Notes under the pieces: model-generated
The model's input: the letters and a program-made list of their open reading frames with translations, nothing else
Databases searched by the model: none
What the model was told of the DNA's origin: nothing
Shown here: in pieces, positions 1 through 7,167 of the stretch
How positions within the stretch are numbered: position 1 is the first letter of the stretch
Layout: every line of letters starts with the position of its first letter
Made by a program: the position numbers and the translations under genes
From: Desulfovibrio sp. UBA6121
GTDB lineage: Bacteria > Desulfobacterota > Desulfovibrionia > Desulfovibrionales > Desulfovibrionaceae
DNA: 12,397 bases
Direction of reading: 5' to 3'
Assembly (NCBI GenBank): GCA_002422505.1
Contig: DIVX01000037.1
Coordinates: 24,426-36,822, forward strand

Positions 1-929
1 CCGGTGTCCCAGGGCTGGGCCGTGCACAGAAAAATAGCCAGGCAGGGCACGTTCAGGCCCGCAGCCAGGTGCATCGTCCCGGTATCGTTGGTGATGAGCA
101 GCTCGCAGGCGCACAGCGCAGCGGCCAGCTCCCGCAGGTTGGTGGCCCCCTGAAGATCGGCCACGGGCACGCCGCAGGCTTCCTTCAACCGCGCGCCCAG
201 GGCCTTTTCCGACTCCGTGCCTACAAGCACCGGCGTGTACCCCGCCTGGGACAGCCCGCGCGCCACATGTGCGAAATATTCCACGGGCCAACGCCTGCGG
301 TCTTCGCTGGCGCCCAGTTGCAGGGCGACATGGCCGCGCGCCGGGGCCTGGGGCGCACACGCCAGCAGCCGTTGCCGGGCCGCCTGCTTTTCCTCGTCCG
401 TTGGGCCGCGCAGGCCAAAGCCCGCGTGTGCGGTTGCCCCGCCCTGCCCCAGCCCGGCGATGCGCCGGAACAGGTCCACTATGTTGAAGGGGCTGGCCCC
501 GCGCGAGGTGGAGGCAAGTTGCAAAAAGGCCGCCCACAGGCTGCTGTCGGCGTTGAAGCCCAGTTCGTCCAGGGCGAAGCCCAGGGTTTGCGCTGTCCCT
601 GCGGGGGCAAAGTTCATGGCCAGCAATCGCGCGGGCTGGGAAGGCGTCAGATTGATGACGGCATCGGGCGCGAACTCGGCGCGCACCGCGTCCACCAGCT
701 CGCGGTGCACGGCCAGGGCGCTGCGCCAGTCCGCGTCCAGCCGGGCCAAAAGCCGCGCGCCGCGCAGGGGGTACAGGGCGCAAACGTCGCGCATCAAGGC
801 CGCAGCCGGGGCGAAGTTGTCCAGGCACACTAGGCCCACGCGGTGCCCTTGGGCCGCAAGGCCCGTTATGGCGGGCTGGGACTGCAGCAAGTCGCCCAGC
901 CGGGTAAGGTTCAAAACGAGAACATTCAT
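1..929 (-). CDS. Glycosyltransferase family 9 (heptosyltransferase-like), 3' end beyond the window
   Basis: The protein reads from ATG at 929 down to base 1 with no stop, giving 309 codons, so its C-terminus lies outside the window. It starts MNVLVLNLTRLGDLLQSQP, the N-terminal nucleotide-sugar transferase signature of ADP-heptose:LPS heptosyltransferases. The second Rossmann domain contains LQLGASEDRRRWP (about residues 203-215), LVGTESE (235-241) and the family hallmark NDTGTMHLAAG (281-291). Family members transfer heptose or a similar sugar to the LPS core on the cytoplasmic face of the inner membrane. A GGAG five bases before the ATG supports the start. The gene diverges from the transporter operon. 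The family call is secure; the exact sugar and acceptor cannot be told, and members with this N-terminus often lie in surface-glycan loci. Confidence 0.9.
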   Translation of the reverse strand, partial: MNVLVLNLTRLGDLLQSQPAITGLAAQGHRVGLVCLDNFAPAAALMRDVCALYPLRGARLLARLDADWRSALAVHRELVDAVRAEFAPDAVINLTPSQPARLLAMNFAPAGTAQTLGFALDELGFNADSSLWAAFLQLASTSRGASPFNIVDLFRRIAGLGQGGATAHAGFGLRGPTDEEKQAARQRLLACAPQAPARGHVALQLGASEDRRRWPVEYFAHVARGLSQAGYTPVLVGTESEKALGARLKEACGVPVADLQGATNLRELAAALCACELLITNDTGTMHLAAGLNVPCLAIFLCTAQPWDT

Positions 930-1242
930 GCGCGCTCCGGCAGATGTTTCTTGCGCCAAGCGGAAGCAAGAAGCCTGCCGATGGCGGTTTTTGGTGCTGT
1001 GCGCCGTTTACCGCGCGCGCTTCCTCACGGCCAACCGCTGACCTGCGGCGAGCGGCGCAAAAACGCGGGTGAGTGTTCAACCGGCCCAAATGCGTGCTCA
1101 CCGCCGCAAAGCCGCCGTTTGACGAAAGAAGCTGTCGGCGCAGGAAAAAGCCCTTTACAGCTGGTTCTTGAAGACGGCGCGGCCGCCCCCCGGACAGGCC
1201 GGGAGCGGGCCAAAGCCCAAACGAGCAACAGGAGGAAGCAGC
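930..1242. other. Divergent intergenic region between glycosyltransferase and transporter operon
   Basis: This 313-base stretch must carry the promoters of both divergent transcription units. I see no gene in it. A TTGACG occurs near 1120 but has no convincing -10 at the right distance. A loose dyad, GGTGAG (1068-1073) and CTCACC (1097-1102), with a 23-base spacer could be an operator or chance. A strong ribosome binding site, AGGAGGA, sits at about 1230-1236 just before the DUF485 start at 1243. Confidence 0.5.
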
Positions 1243-1551
1243 ATGAAACGTGACGCGCAGACAATCATCGACTCGCCCGAGTTCAAGGACCTGGTCGCCA
1301 GGAAGGGCTTCATCTCGGCAGTACTGACGGTGATCATGCTTGGGGCGTACTTCGGCTTCATCCTGGTCCTGGCCTTCAACAAGGAGCTGCTCTCGGCCCT
1401 GCTGACGGACGGCCTCTCCGTCGGCATTCCGGTGGGGCTCTTCGTCATCCTGCTGGCCTGGGGGCTTACCGGGGTTTACGTGTTCTGGGCCAACGACACA
1501 TACGACAGCGCAGTGAGCCAGATCCGCCAGGGACTCAAAAGGAGCGAATAA
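1243..1551 (+). CDS. DUF485 family membrane protein (partner of ActP-type symporter)
   Basis: A 102-residue protein with the DUF485 (YjcH-like) layout: a hydrophilic N-terminus (KRDAQTIIDSPEFKDLVARK), a first membrane segment at about residues 24-46 and a second at about 58-82, then a basic tail. The motif SPEFKDLVARK before the first helix is typical of the family. DUF485 genes usually lie directly before an ActP-type sodium:solute symporter, as here, and are thought to be small accessory subunits. The frame is open upstream to 1168, but the ATG at 1243 is preferred: AGGAGGA lies seven bases upstream and the family is about 100 residues long. The TAA overlaps the next start by one base (TAATG), which indicates translational coupling. 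Confidence 0.9.
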   Translation: MKRDAQTIIDSPEFKDLVARKGFISAVLTVIMLGAYFGFILVLAFNKELLSALLTDGLSVGIPVGLFVILLAWGLTGVYVFWANDTYDSAVSQIRQGLKRSE

Positions 1552-3113
1552 TGGACCAGTTCACCACCACAATCGGGCAGCCCAACCTCACCAGCATCCT
1601 GTTCTTTTTCGTGTTCATCTCGGTGACCCTGGGAATAACCTACTTTGCGGCCAAACGCACCAGGACCACGGCGGAGTTCTACACCGCAGGCGGCGGCATC
1701 TCCGGCTTCCAGAACGGCCTGGCCCTGGCGGGAGACTACATGAGCGCGGCCAGCTTCCTGGGCATTGCCGGGCTCGTGTCGCTCAAGGGGTACGACGGCC
1801 TCATCTACTCCATCGGCTTTCTCGTGGGCTGGCCGCTCATCATGTTCCTCATCGCGGAGCCCTTGCGCAACCTGGGCAAGTACACCTTCGCCGACGTGGT
1901 GGCCTACCGCCTGTCGCAAAAGCCCATCCGCATCGCCGCCAGCGTGGGCTCGCTCATGACCGTGTGCTTCTATCTCATCGCGCAGATGGTGGGTTCCGGC
2001 TCGCTCATCAAGATGATGTTCGGCCTGCCCTATGAAGTGGCCATCGTGTTCGTGGGCGCGGTGATGATCGCTTACGTGCTCTTCGGCGGCATGCTCGCTA
2101 CCACCTGGGTGCAAATCATCAAGGCCGTGCTGCTCCTTGGCGGGGCCACGGTGCTGGTCCTCATGGTGCTTTCCAAGTTCGGCATGAACCCGGTGAATCT
2201 CTTCGCCGCCGCGCAGGCCAAGTACGGCCCGCAGGTGCTGGCCCCGGGCGGGCTGGTGTCCAACCCGTGGGACGCCATGTCCCTGGGCCTGGCCCTCATG
2301 TTCGGCACGGCCGGGTTGCCGCACATCCTCATGCGCTTTTACACAGTGCCCGACGCCAAGGCCGCGCGCAAGAGCGTGTTCGTGGCCACCGGCTTCATCG
2401 CCTTCTTCTACATCCTCACCTTCATCATCGGCTTCGGGGCTATGGTGCTGGTGGGGCAGGATGTCATCACCAGCGTTGACAAGGGCGGCAACATGGCGGC
2501 CCTGCTCTTGGCCGAGGCGACGGGCGGCACCATGTTCCTGGGCTTCATCGCCGCCGTGGCCTTCGCCACCATCCTGGCCGTGGTGGCGGGCCTCACCCTC
2601 GCCGGGGCCACGACGCTTTCCCACGACCTGTACGTGAACGTGTTCCGCAGCGGCCGCGCCAACGAGCAGGAGGAAGTGCGCGTGGCCAAGGCCGCCACCC
2701 TGGGCCTGGGCGTGCTGGCCGTGGCCCTGGGCCTGGCCTTCAAGGGGCAGAACGTGGCCTTCATGGTGGGCCTGGCCTTCGCCATCGCCGCCAGCGCCAA
2801 CTTCCCGGCCCTGCTCTTGTCCATCACCTGGCGCAAGTTCAGCACCTTCGGCGCGGTGTGCTCCATCGTCACCGGCACAACCCTGGCCGTGGTGCTCATC
2901 ATCTTCAGCCCCACCGTGTGGGTGGACATTCTGAAGAACCCGGCCGCCGTGTTCCCGCTCAAGAATCCGGCGCTCATCTCCATCACCGGGGCCTTCCTTG
3001 CCGGGTACATCGGTTCGCTTATCAAGGGTGACGCAGAGGCCGAAGCGCGTTACCCTGAGCAGAAGGTGCGCAACTACCTGGGCGTGAACGTGGACGAGCC
3101 CAGGCCAGACTGA
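1551..3113 (+). CDS. actP: Sodium:solute symporter, ActP (cation/acetate symporter) type
   Basis: A 520-residue polytopic membrane protein of the SSS family, close in length to E. coli ActP (about 550). ActP-like landmarks are the segment around residues 60-120 (GDYMSAASFLGIAGLVSLKG, then YDGLIYSIGFLVGW and IAEPLRNLGKYTFADVVAYR), the family signature around 252-275 (GTAGLPHILMRFYTVPDAKA), and ATILAVVAGLTLAGATTLSH around 339-358 in the region that forms the sodium site. I count about 13 hydrophobic segments. It probably imports a short monocarboxylate such as acetate, pyruvate, propionate or lactate with Na+. The substrate cannot be told from sequence, so the gene symbol names the closest family. 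It overlaps DUF485 by one base, and its TGA overlaps an ATG (TGATG), though the next gene more likely starts at 3197. Confidence 0.9.
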   Translation: MDQFTTTIGQPNLTSILFFFVFISVTLGITYFAAKRTRTTAEFYTAGGGISGFQNGLALAGDYMSAASFLGIAGLVSLKGYDGLIYSIGFLVGWPLIMFLIAEPLRNLGKYTFADVVAYRLSQKPIRIAASVGSLMTVCFYLIAQMVGSGSLIKMMFGLPYEVAIVFVGAVMIAYVLFGGMLATTWVQIIKAVLLLGGATVLVLMVLSKFGMNPVNLFAAAQAKYGPQVLAPGGLVSNPWDAMSLGLALMFGTAGLPHILMRFYTVPDAKAARKSVFVATGFIAFFYILTFIIGFGAMVLVGQDVITSVDKGGNMAALLLAEATGGTMFLGFIAAVAFATILAVVAGLTLAGATTLSHDLYVNVFRSGRANEQEEVRVAKAATLGLGVLAVALGLAFKGQNVAFMVGLAFAIAASANFPALLLSITWRKFSTFGAVCSIVTGTTLAVVLIIFSPTVWVDILKNPAAVFPLKNPALISITGAFLAGYIGSLIKGDAEAEARYPEQKVRNYLGVNVDEPRPD

Positions 3114-3122
3114 TGAAACATC

Positions 3123-3170
3123 TCCCCCGCTCCGGCGCGCCCGCCTGTACGGCGCAACCGGGGCGGGGGA
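3123..3170 (+). promoter_or_regulatory. Long intercistronic hairpin between symporter and nucleotidyltransferase genes
   Basis: TCCCCCGCTCCGG (3123-3135) pairs with CCGGGGCGGGGGA (3158-3170): 13 positions with a single G-U wobble. The stem continues inside with GCGCC (3137-3141) against GGCGC (3151-3155), leaving a nine-base loop. No T run follows, so it is not a standard intrinsic terminator. It lies between the symporter stop and the ribosome binding site at 3185-3190. This suits an mRNA-stabilising or attenuating element that sets different levels for the transporter and its downstream partner. Confidence 0.5.
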
Positions 3171-3196
3171 CCTGCACTGCCCCCAAGGAGACGCCC

Positions 3197-4828
3197 ATGC
3201 CCGGCTCCCGCCCCGATGCAGACCAGCACGCAACCACGACAGACGCCCTGCCGCCCGATCCCTTCCTGCGGCTCAAGGCCTCGGACGTGCCCTGCCCGGC
3301 CCCGGTGTTCGTGCACGGCGCGGACACAGTAGCCCAGGCGGCGCAGGCCATGGCCCAGGCCGGGGCCACTGCGGCCCTGGTGCGCACCGGGGCGGAGCAC
3401 GGCCCCGAGGGCCAGGACGCGGCAAGCCTGGGCATCCTCACCGAGCGAGACGTGCTGGTGCGCGTGGTGGCCGCCGGGCTCGACGCCGCCACCCTGCCTG
3501 TTTCGCGCGTCATGACGCGCCAGCTCATCACCGCCGCACCGGACGACCTGCTCATCGAGGCTTTCTCGCGCATGGTGCGCCACGGGGTGCGCCGCCTGGT
3601 GCTGTTGAACGCCAGCGGCGCGCCCGCAGGGCTGCTGGGCGAGGGGGCCATGCTGGCCGCGCGGGGCGAAAGCCCACTGGCGCTGGCGGCGGAAATCAAC
3701 GCCGCGCAGGACGAGCCCGCCCTGGCGCGCTGCTTCGGGCGGCTCGCGCGCCTGGCTGCGCGCTCCGTGGCCGAAGGCATCGGGTCCGAGGCCGTGGGCA
3801 GGCTCATCAGCCTGATGCACGACCGCATCATGTCCCAGGCCTGGGGCCTGGCCCTGCGCCGTATCGAGGCGATACAAGGGCCATGCCCGGCGCCGCACGC
3901 GGTGTTCGTGCTGGGCAGCCAGGCCCGGCGCGAGCAGTATCTGGCCACGGACCAGGACCTGGGGCTGGTGTACGAGCGCGATCCGGGCGGCAAGCCGGGC
4001 GAGACGGGCGGCAGCGCCGAAGCCTGGTTCGCGGCCCTGGGCGAGGAACTCACGCGGCTGCTGCTTGCCCTGGGCTTTCCGCCCTGCCCCAAGCGCATCA
4101 TGCTGGACAACCCGGCCTGGAGACGCAGCCGTGACGCCTGGCTGGACCTGGCCGACGCCATTACCGAGCGCCCGGACGCCGAGGGCGTGGTCACGGCCTC
4201 GCTTCTGGCCGACCTGCGGCCCCTGCCCGCGCCTGCGCAAGGCGGAGCCCCCGCCGGGCCAACGTCACCCCTCGGGTCGGCGTCACCCCTCGGGCCGGAC
4301 GCCCCCGCAGGCCCGGACCCGGAGCGCGCGCACTCCCTGCGGCGCGACCTGGACGCCCGCTTCCGGGGCAGCGCACTGTTGCTCAAGTGTCTGGCGCGGG
4401 AGGCCGTGCGTTTCAGCCCGCCGCTGGGCCTGTTCCGGGGCTTCAGCCTCCAGAAAGACGCCAAAGGGCGCGGCGGCGTGGACGTGAAGCGCGGCGCGGT
4501 GTTTCCCATCACCCAGGGAGCCAAGGTGCTGGCCCTGCAGCACGGCCTGCCGCACACCGGCACCCTGGAGCGTTTGCAGGCCCTGGGCGAGGCCGGGATT
4601 CTGCCGCGTTCCATGGCCGGTGGCCTGCGCGAGGCCTGCGCCTTCGCCCAAACCCTGCGCATGCGCAACCAGGCCAGCGCCCTGGCCCACGGCGAAACGC
4701 CGGACAACACCCTGCGCCCGGACGAACTGGGCAGCCTCGACGCCGAGCGTCTGCGCGGGGCCTTCAAACTGGTGGCGGAGCTGCAGGAGCTGCTCTCCGG
4801 CTGCTTCGCCCTGCACCTGCTGGGCTAA
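3197..4828 (+). CDS. CBS-domain pair / DUF294 nucleotidyltransferase (GlnD-like) signalling protein
   Basis: A 543-residue soluble protein. Residues about 30-155 form two CBS domains (LGILTERDVLVRVV at 78-91, then VSRVMTRQLITAAPDDLLIE at 102-120). Residues about 170-340 are the DUF294 nucleotidyltransferase: GSQARREQ (240-247) and TDQDLGLVYE (251-260) give the GS...D-x-D active site of GlnD-type enzymes. Residues about 378-543 are the DUF294 C-terminal substrate-binding domain. An Ala/Pro/Gly-rich linker (about 343-376) separates them. Relatives often also carry a cyclic-nucleotide domain, absent here. The frame is open from an ATG at 3113 overlapping the symporter stop. The 3197 start is preferred because AAGGAG lies six bases upstream and the extra 28 codons would span the 3123-3170 hairpin. 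Such proteins are often encoded with ActP-type symporters and may sense adenine nucleotides; the target is unknown. Confidence 0.85.
   Translation: MPGSRPDADQHATTTDALPPDPFLRLKASDVPCPAPVFVHGADTVAQAAQAMAQAGATAALVRTGAEHGPEGQDAASLGILTERDVLVRVVAAGLDAATLPVSRVMTRQLITAAPDDLLIEAFSRMVRHGVRRLVLLNASGAPAGLLGEGAMLAARGESPLALAAEINAAQDEPALARCFGRLARLAARSVAEGIGSEAVGRLISLMHDRIMSQAWGLALRRIEAIQGPCPAPHAVFVLGSQARREQYLATDQDLGLVYERDPGGKPGETGGSAEAWFAALGEELTRLLLALGFPPCPKRIMLDNPAWRRSRDAWLDLADAITERPDAEGVVTASLLADLRPLPAPAQGGAPAGPTSPLGSASPLGPDAPAGPDPERAHSLRRDLDARFRGSALLLKCLAREAVRFSPPLGLFRGFSLQKDAKGRGGVDVKRGAVFPITQGAKVLALQHGLPHTGTLERLQALGEAGILPRSMAGGLREACAFAQTLRMRNQASALAHGETPDNTLRPDELGSLDAERLRGAFKLVAELQELLSGCFALHLLG
4263..4294 (+). 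repeat. Short direct repeat in the interdomain linker
   Basis: CGTCACCCCTCGGG occurs at 4263-4276 and again at 4281-4294, an exact 14-base repeat with an 18-base period. It encodes the repeated peptide TSPLGSASPLG in the Ala/Pro/Gly-rich linker of the nucleotidyltransferase. It looks like a recent in-frame duplication in a flexible linker. Confidence 0.6.
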
Positions 4829-5191
4829 GGCGCCGCCGCGTTCCGGCACGCGCAACGCCAGCCTGCCCGAGGCAGCGGCCCCGCCGTCAGGCCTGCGCCC
4901 ACGCCGCCCGCGCTTTATCCCAATGTCCACGCGCAGCGCAGACAATCGGTGCCCCTGCCGAAGCGGGCGTCGCCTACCGACGGCCCGGCCTTCCGCACCC
5001 TGCGCACCAGACTGGTGCAGTTCAAGCGCCACACGACCCACGCGTTGCGGCGCAAGCGCCCGCACACGATCTTGCGCACCCGGTGCCCGCGCGGCACACA
5101 GCGCCAGCCCGGCGGCCCAATCCACAGGAACAATCTGGCCCGCCGCACCGCCGCGCTTGCCATTTTCCCTGGCATTGCCTACCTGTAAGCC
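4829..5191. other. 363-base gap with coding-like codon periodicity but no recognised gene
   Basis: No known product is seen between the nucleotidyltransferase stop and the next gene. The plus frame from GTG 4949 to TAA 5186-5188 encodes 79 basic residues. By hand count its G+C at codon positions 1, 2 and 3 is about 65, 61 and 89 percent, a real-gene pattern for GC-rich DNA. A minus-strand ORF of 86 residues (5175 to 4915) shares the same third positions, so the signal cannot choose the strand. The plus ORF ends three bases before the ATG at 5192, in the same frame. Both peptides are Arg-rich and unfamiliar. A perfect dyad, GCACCA-GAC-TGGTGC, lies at 5004-5018. In other genomes an exonuclease gene often follows the nucleotidyltransferase; none is visible here. 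Confidence 0.3.
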
Positions 5192-5812
5192 ATGGACCTG
5201 AGCGAAGCCCTGCCCATCATCTTCTGTTCCAATCCCAAGGCCAAGGTCATGGCCTATCTGCTCACGCTCATCCTCATAACGCTCTTCGCCGGGGGGCTCT
5301 CCGGCTTCGTGTTCCTGCTCATCCCGCTTGGGCTAGACGCCTACGGGGCCTTTCTGGTGAAGGACAACCACAAGGCCTTTCAGGAGGATGTGCTGGAGAA
5401 CCTGGAGGCGGAGTGCCTGCGCGCCTGCGGCATCGACAAAACCCAGCCCAATTACCCCTTTGTGGAAATCAGCGGCGCAATCGCCCACTGGATGCTACGC
5501 GACTTCAAGGCCGAGGCCCGCTGCACCATGATGGCCCCCAAGGACGACTTCGTGGTCATAGCCAGCCGCAAGGGGCGCATTTTCCCGCTCAAGTCTTACT
5601 TCCCCGTGGCCTACCAGACCGAGGACACCGGCACCCGCGACGTGTATTACTCGGACATCAGCGCCGTGGAGCTGGCGGGCAAGGTGCTGACCATGACCAC
5701 GGCGGCGGGCGAGGCAGTGTCCTATGCCGGGCAGGGCGACAAGGCCGCCCAGGCGGCCGAGCACATCCGAAACCGCCTGCGCGAGTTCAAATCGCGCCGG
5801 GCCATGGCCTGA
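5192..5812 (+). CDS. Membrane-anchored protein of unknown function
   Basis: A 206-residue protein I do not recognise. Residues about 19-52 are strongly hydrophobic (AYLLTLILITLFAGGLSGFV, then FLLIPLGL) and could be a membrane hairpin or two short helices. The rest is soluble and probably cytoplasmic: a charged helical stretch (57-77), then a beta-rich region (about 105-180) and a C-terminal helix (182-204). Strands ending in one long helix recall small bacterial PH-like domains, but no diagnostic motif supports this. ATG 5192 follows an in-frame TAA by three bases and lacks a clear Shine-Dalgarno, so it may depend on reinitiation from upstream. An alternative is ATG 5249 with AAGG eight bases upstream (187 residues). 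Codon use is normal for the region. Confidence 0.65.
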   Translation: MDLSEALPIIFCSNPKAKVMAYLLTLILITLFAGGLSGFVFLLIPLGLDAYGAFLVKDNHKAFQEDVLENLEAECLRACGIDKTQPNYPFVEISGAIAHWMLRDFKAEARCTMMAPKDDFVVIASRKGRIFPLKSYFPVAYQTEDTGTRDVYYSDISAVELAGKVLTMTTAAGEAVSYAGQGDKAAQAAEHIRNRLREFKSRRAMA

Positions 5813-5839
5813 GCCCCGCAGCGCCATTCCACTGCCCGC

Positions 5840-5917
5840 ACTCCGGCCTGACATCCCGGCCTGGCGCTTCGGCCTGGCGCTTCGACTTGGCACTCCGGCG
5901 TGACACTCCGGCTTGGC
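5840..5917 (+). repeat. 13-bp tandem repeat array, six copies
   Basis: Six contiguous 13-base units start at 5840, 5853, 5866, 5879, 5892 and 5905. The consensus is RCTYCGGCYTGRC, with small departures in each copy; units 3 and 4 and units 5 and 6 are the most alike. A degenerate seventh copy (5918-5930) follows. The period is not a multiple of three and the array lies between genes, so it is not coding. It sits 160-235 bases before the diguanylate cyclase start. It may be slipped-strand expansion of neutral sequence or a set of regularly spaced binding sites. Confidence 0.7.
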
Positions 5918-6005
5918 ATCTCTGCCGCGCATCTGAACGCGCGCCTTCCACTTCAACGCAGGCCGCCGCGCAACGCCAGCGCAACCACTGCAACTTTTTA
6001 CACCA

Positions 6006-6017
6006 GCTTGCGCAAGC
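6006..6017. promoter_or_regulatory. 12-bp perfect palindrome upstream of the diguanylate cyclase
   Basis: GCTTGCGCAAGC is a perfect palindrome in a locally AT-richer stretch (about 5993-6040), 59 bases before the start of the cyclase gene. The position suits a dimeric regulator site. Weak promoter-like hexamers (TTTACA at 5997-6002) are nearby without a good partner, so no promoter is assigned. Confidence 0.35.
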
Positions 6018-6040
6018 ATAACGGAGATGATAGGAGAAAA

Positions 6041-6112
6041 GTGAACCGCCCCGATGCAGTACGAGGTGCAACGCCATGGACCCGCACAAGAATCATAGCC
6101 CAATGCGCCTGA
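6041..6112 (+). CDS. Possible 23-codon leader ORF overlapping the cyclase start
   Basis: AGGAG (6032-6036) lies four bases before a GTG at 6041, the best ribosome binding site in this stretch. This GTG is not in frame with the cyclase; it opens a 23-codon ORF that ends at TGA 6110-6112, overlapping the first 37 bases of the cyclase gene. The cyclase frame has an in-frame stop at 6031-6033, so the AGGAG cannot serve a longer cyclase. A leader peptide that couples or dampens cyclase translation is one reading. Chance is the other. Confidence 0.25.
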   Translation: MNRPDAVRGATPWTRTRIIAQCA

Positions 6113-7017
6113 AGGGCCTGGGAGTGCTGGGCCTTTTGCGGCTGTACAGCGCGCTGCTGCTTATTTTGCCCATGCTGCCGCTTTCGCTGTATTGGCTGGC
6201 CTCGCGCCTGGAAGCGCTGCCCATCAGCCTGGAAGGGCTGCTCGTCATCTGCATCGCGCTGGTGGTGGTGTTCTCCGCCTTTTTGGGCCACGCCATAGCC
6301 CGCACCATTCTGGATCCCCTGCGGCTCTTGGTGCAGGGGGCGCAAAGAATCCAGGATGGCGAATACGGCCACGTCATCGACCCCGCGGCCACCACCGACG
6401 CCCCCACGGAGTTCAAGCAGCTGGTGCGCGCCTTCAACCGCATGTCGGCCACGCTTTTGGAGCACATAGAGACCATCCAGACCACCTCCCGCACGGACCA
6501 GCTCACCGGCATGTACAACCGCCGCCACCTGATGGCCGAGGGCTATCGCCTTCTGGGCGTTTCGCTGCGCGCAGGCAGGCCCTGCTCCTGCCTGATGCTC
6601 GACATCGACCACTTCAAGGACGTGAACGACACCCACGGCCACCCCGTGGGCGACAAGTACCTCATCCACGTGGCCGGGCGCATTGCCGCCGCCATCCGCG
6701 AATCGGACATGGCGGCGCGCTTTGGCGGCGAGGAATTCGTGGTGCTTGCGCCCAACGCCTCCCTGGCGGAAGCCGTGAGCCTGGCGGAACGCATCCGCGA
6801 AAGCGTGGCCGCCAGCCCGCTGGTGCTTGGGCAAATCGTGGTCAACAACACCATCAGCATCGGCGTGGCCGAATACGACCCCGAGCCGCAGTTCGGCTCC
6901 AATATCCTTGAGGACATGATCGAAAAGGCCGACAAGGCGCTGTACCGCGCCAAGCAATGCGGCAGAAACCGCGTGGAGAGCTGGCCCTTCCCGGCCGGGC
7001 CTGCCCGCTGCCCGTGA
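6076..7017 (+). CDS. Membrane-bound HAMP-GGDEF diguanylate cyclase
   Basis: A 313-residue protein that should make cyclic di-GMP from two GTP. Two membrane helices (about 18-44 and 52-74) are separated by only a few residues, so there is no periplasmic sensor domain. A HAMP-like linker follows (about 74-130, with LDPLRLLVQGAQRIQDGEYG), then GGDEF. The catalytic domain has DQLTGMYNRRHL (141-152), metal-binding DIDHFKDVND (176-185), the active-site loop GGEEF (217-221) and the inhibitory I-site RESD (208-211), exactly five residues before GGEEF. It therefore looks active and subject to product feedback. The start has GAGG nine bases upstream, and an in-frame stop at 6031-6033 excludes a longer protein. 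The input signal is unknown: it could be membrane state, or a partner such as the unknown membrane protein just upstream. Confidence 0.92.
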   Translation: MDPHKNHSPMRLKGLGVLGLLRLYSALLLILPMLPLSLYWLASRLEALPISLEGLLVICIALVVVFSAFLGHAIARTILDPLRLLVQGAQRIQDGEYGHVIDPAATTDAPTEFKQLVRAFNRMSATLLEHIETIQTTSRTDQLTGMYNRRHLMAEGYRLLGVSLRAGRPCSCLMLDIDHFKDVNDTHGHPVGDKYLIHVAGRIAAAIRESDMAARFGGEEFVVLAPNASLAEAVSLAERIRESVAASPLVLGQIVVNNTISIGVAEYDPEPQFGSNILEDMIEKADKALYRAKQCGRNRVESWPFPAGPARCP

Positions 7018-7110
7018 TCTTTCCGCCTGCGCCCCGCCCTCCCAGCCGCTTCTTCTTTCCGCATGGCCTTCTTGTGCCCGGCACAGACTTGGCCTACAGT
7101 TCCCTCGTTC

Positions 7111-7144
7111 GGCGGGTATGCCGCCCAAATTCGTATGATATAAC
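7111..7144 (+). promoter_or_regulatory. Possible promoter and small hairpin before the YcaO gene
   Basis: An AT-rich island (about 7127-7143) in GC-rich DNA contains TATGAT (7134-7139), a good -10 hexamer, 29 bases before the YcaO start. No good -35 lies 16-18 bases upstream. Just before it GGCGG (7111-7115) and CCGCC (7121-7125) form a five-base stem that could be an operator over the -35 position. Support is weak. Confidence 0.35.
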
Positions 7145-7167
7145 CCCACGCCTTTCCTGGAGCCCCC

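Noticed and set aside
1476..3233. A 585-codon minus-strand open frame opposite the symporter
   Set aside because: His/Glu-rich shadow of a clear SSS-family protein, common opposite GC-rich membrane genes.
5886..5924. TTGGCAC/TTGGCAT words in the repeats as sigma-54 promoters
   Set aside because: The GG and GC elements are nine bases apart instead of the required twelve.
5840..5930. The 13-bp repeats as a CRISPR array
   Set aside because: Units are contiguous with no spacers and far too short, and no cas genes are present.
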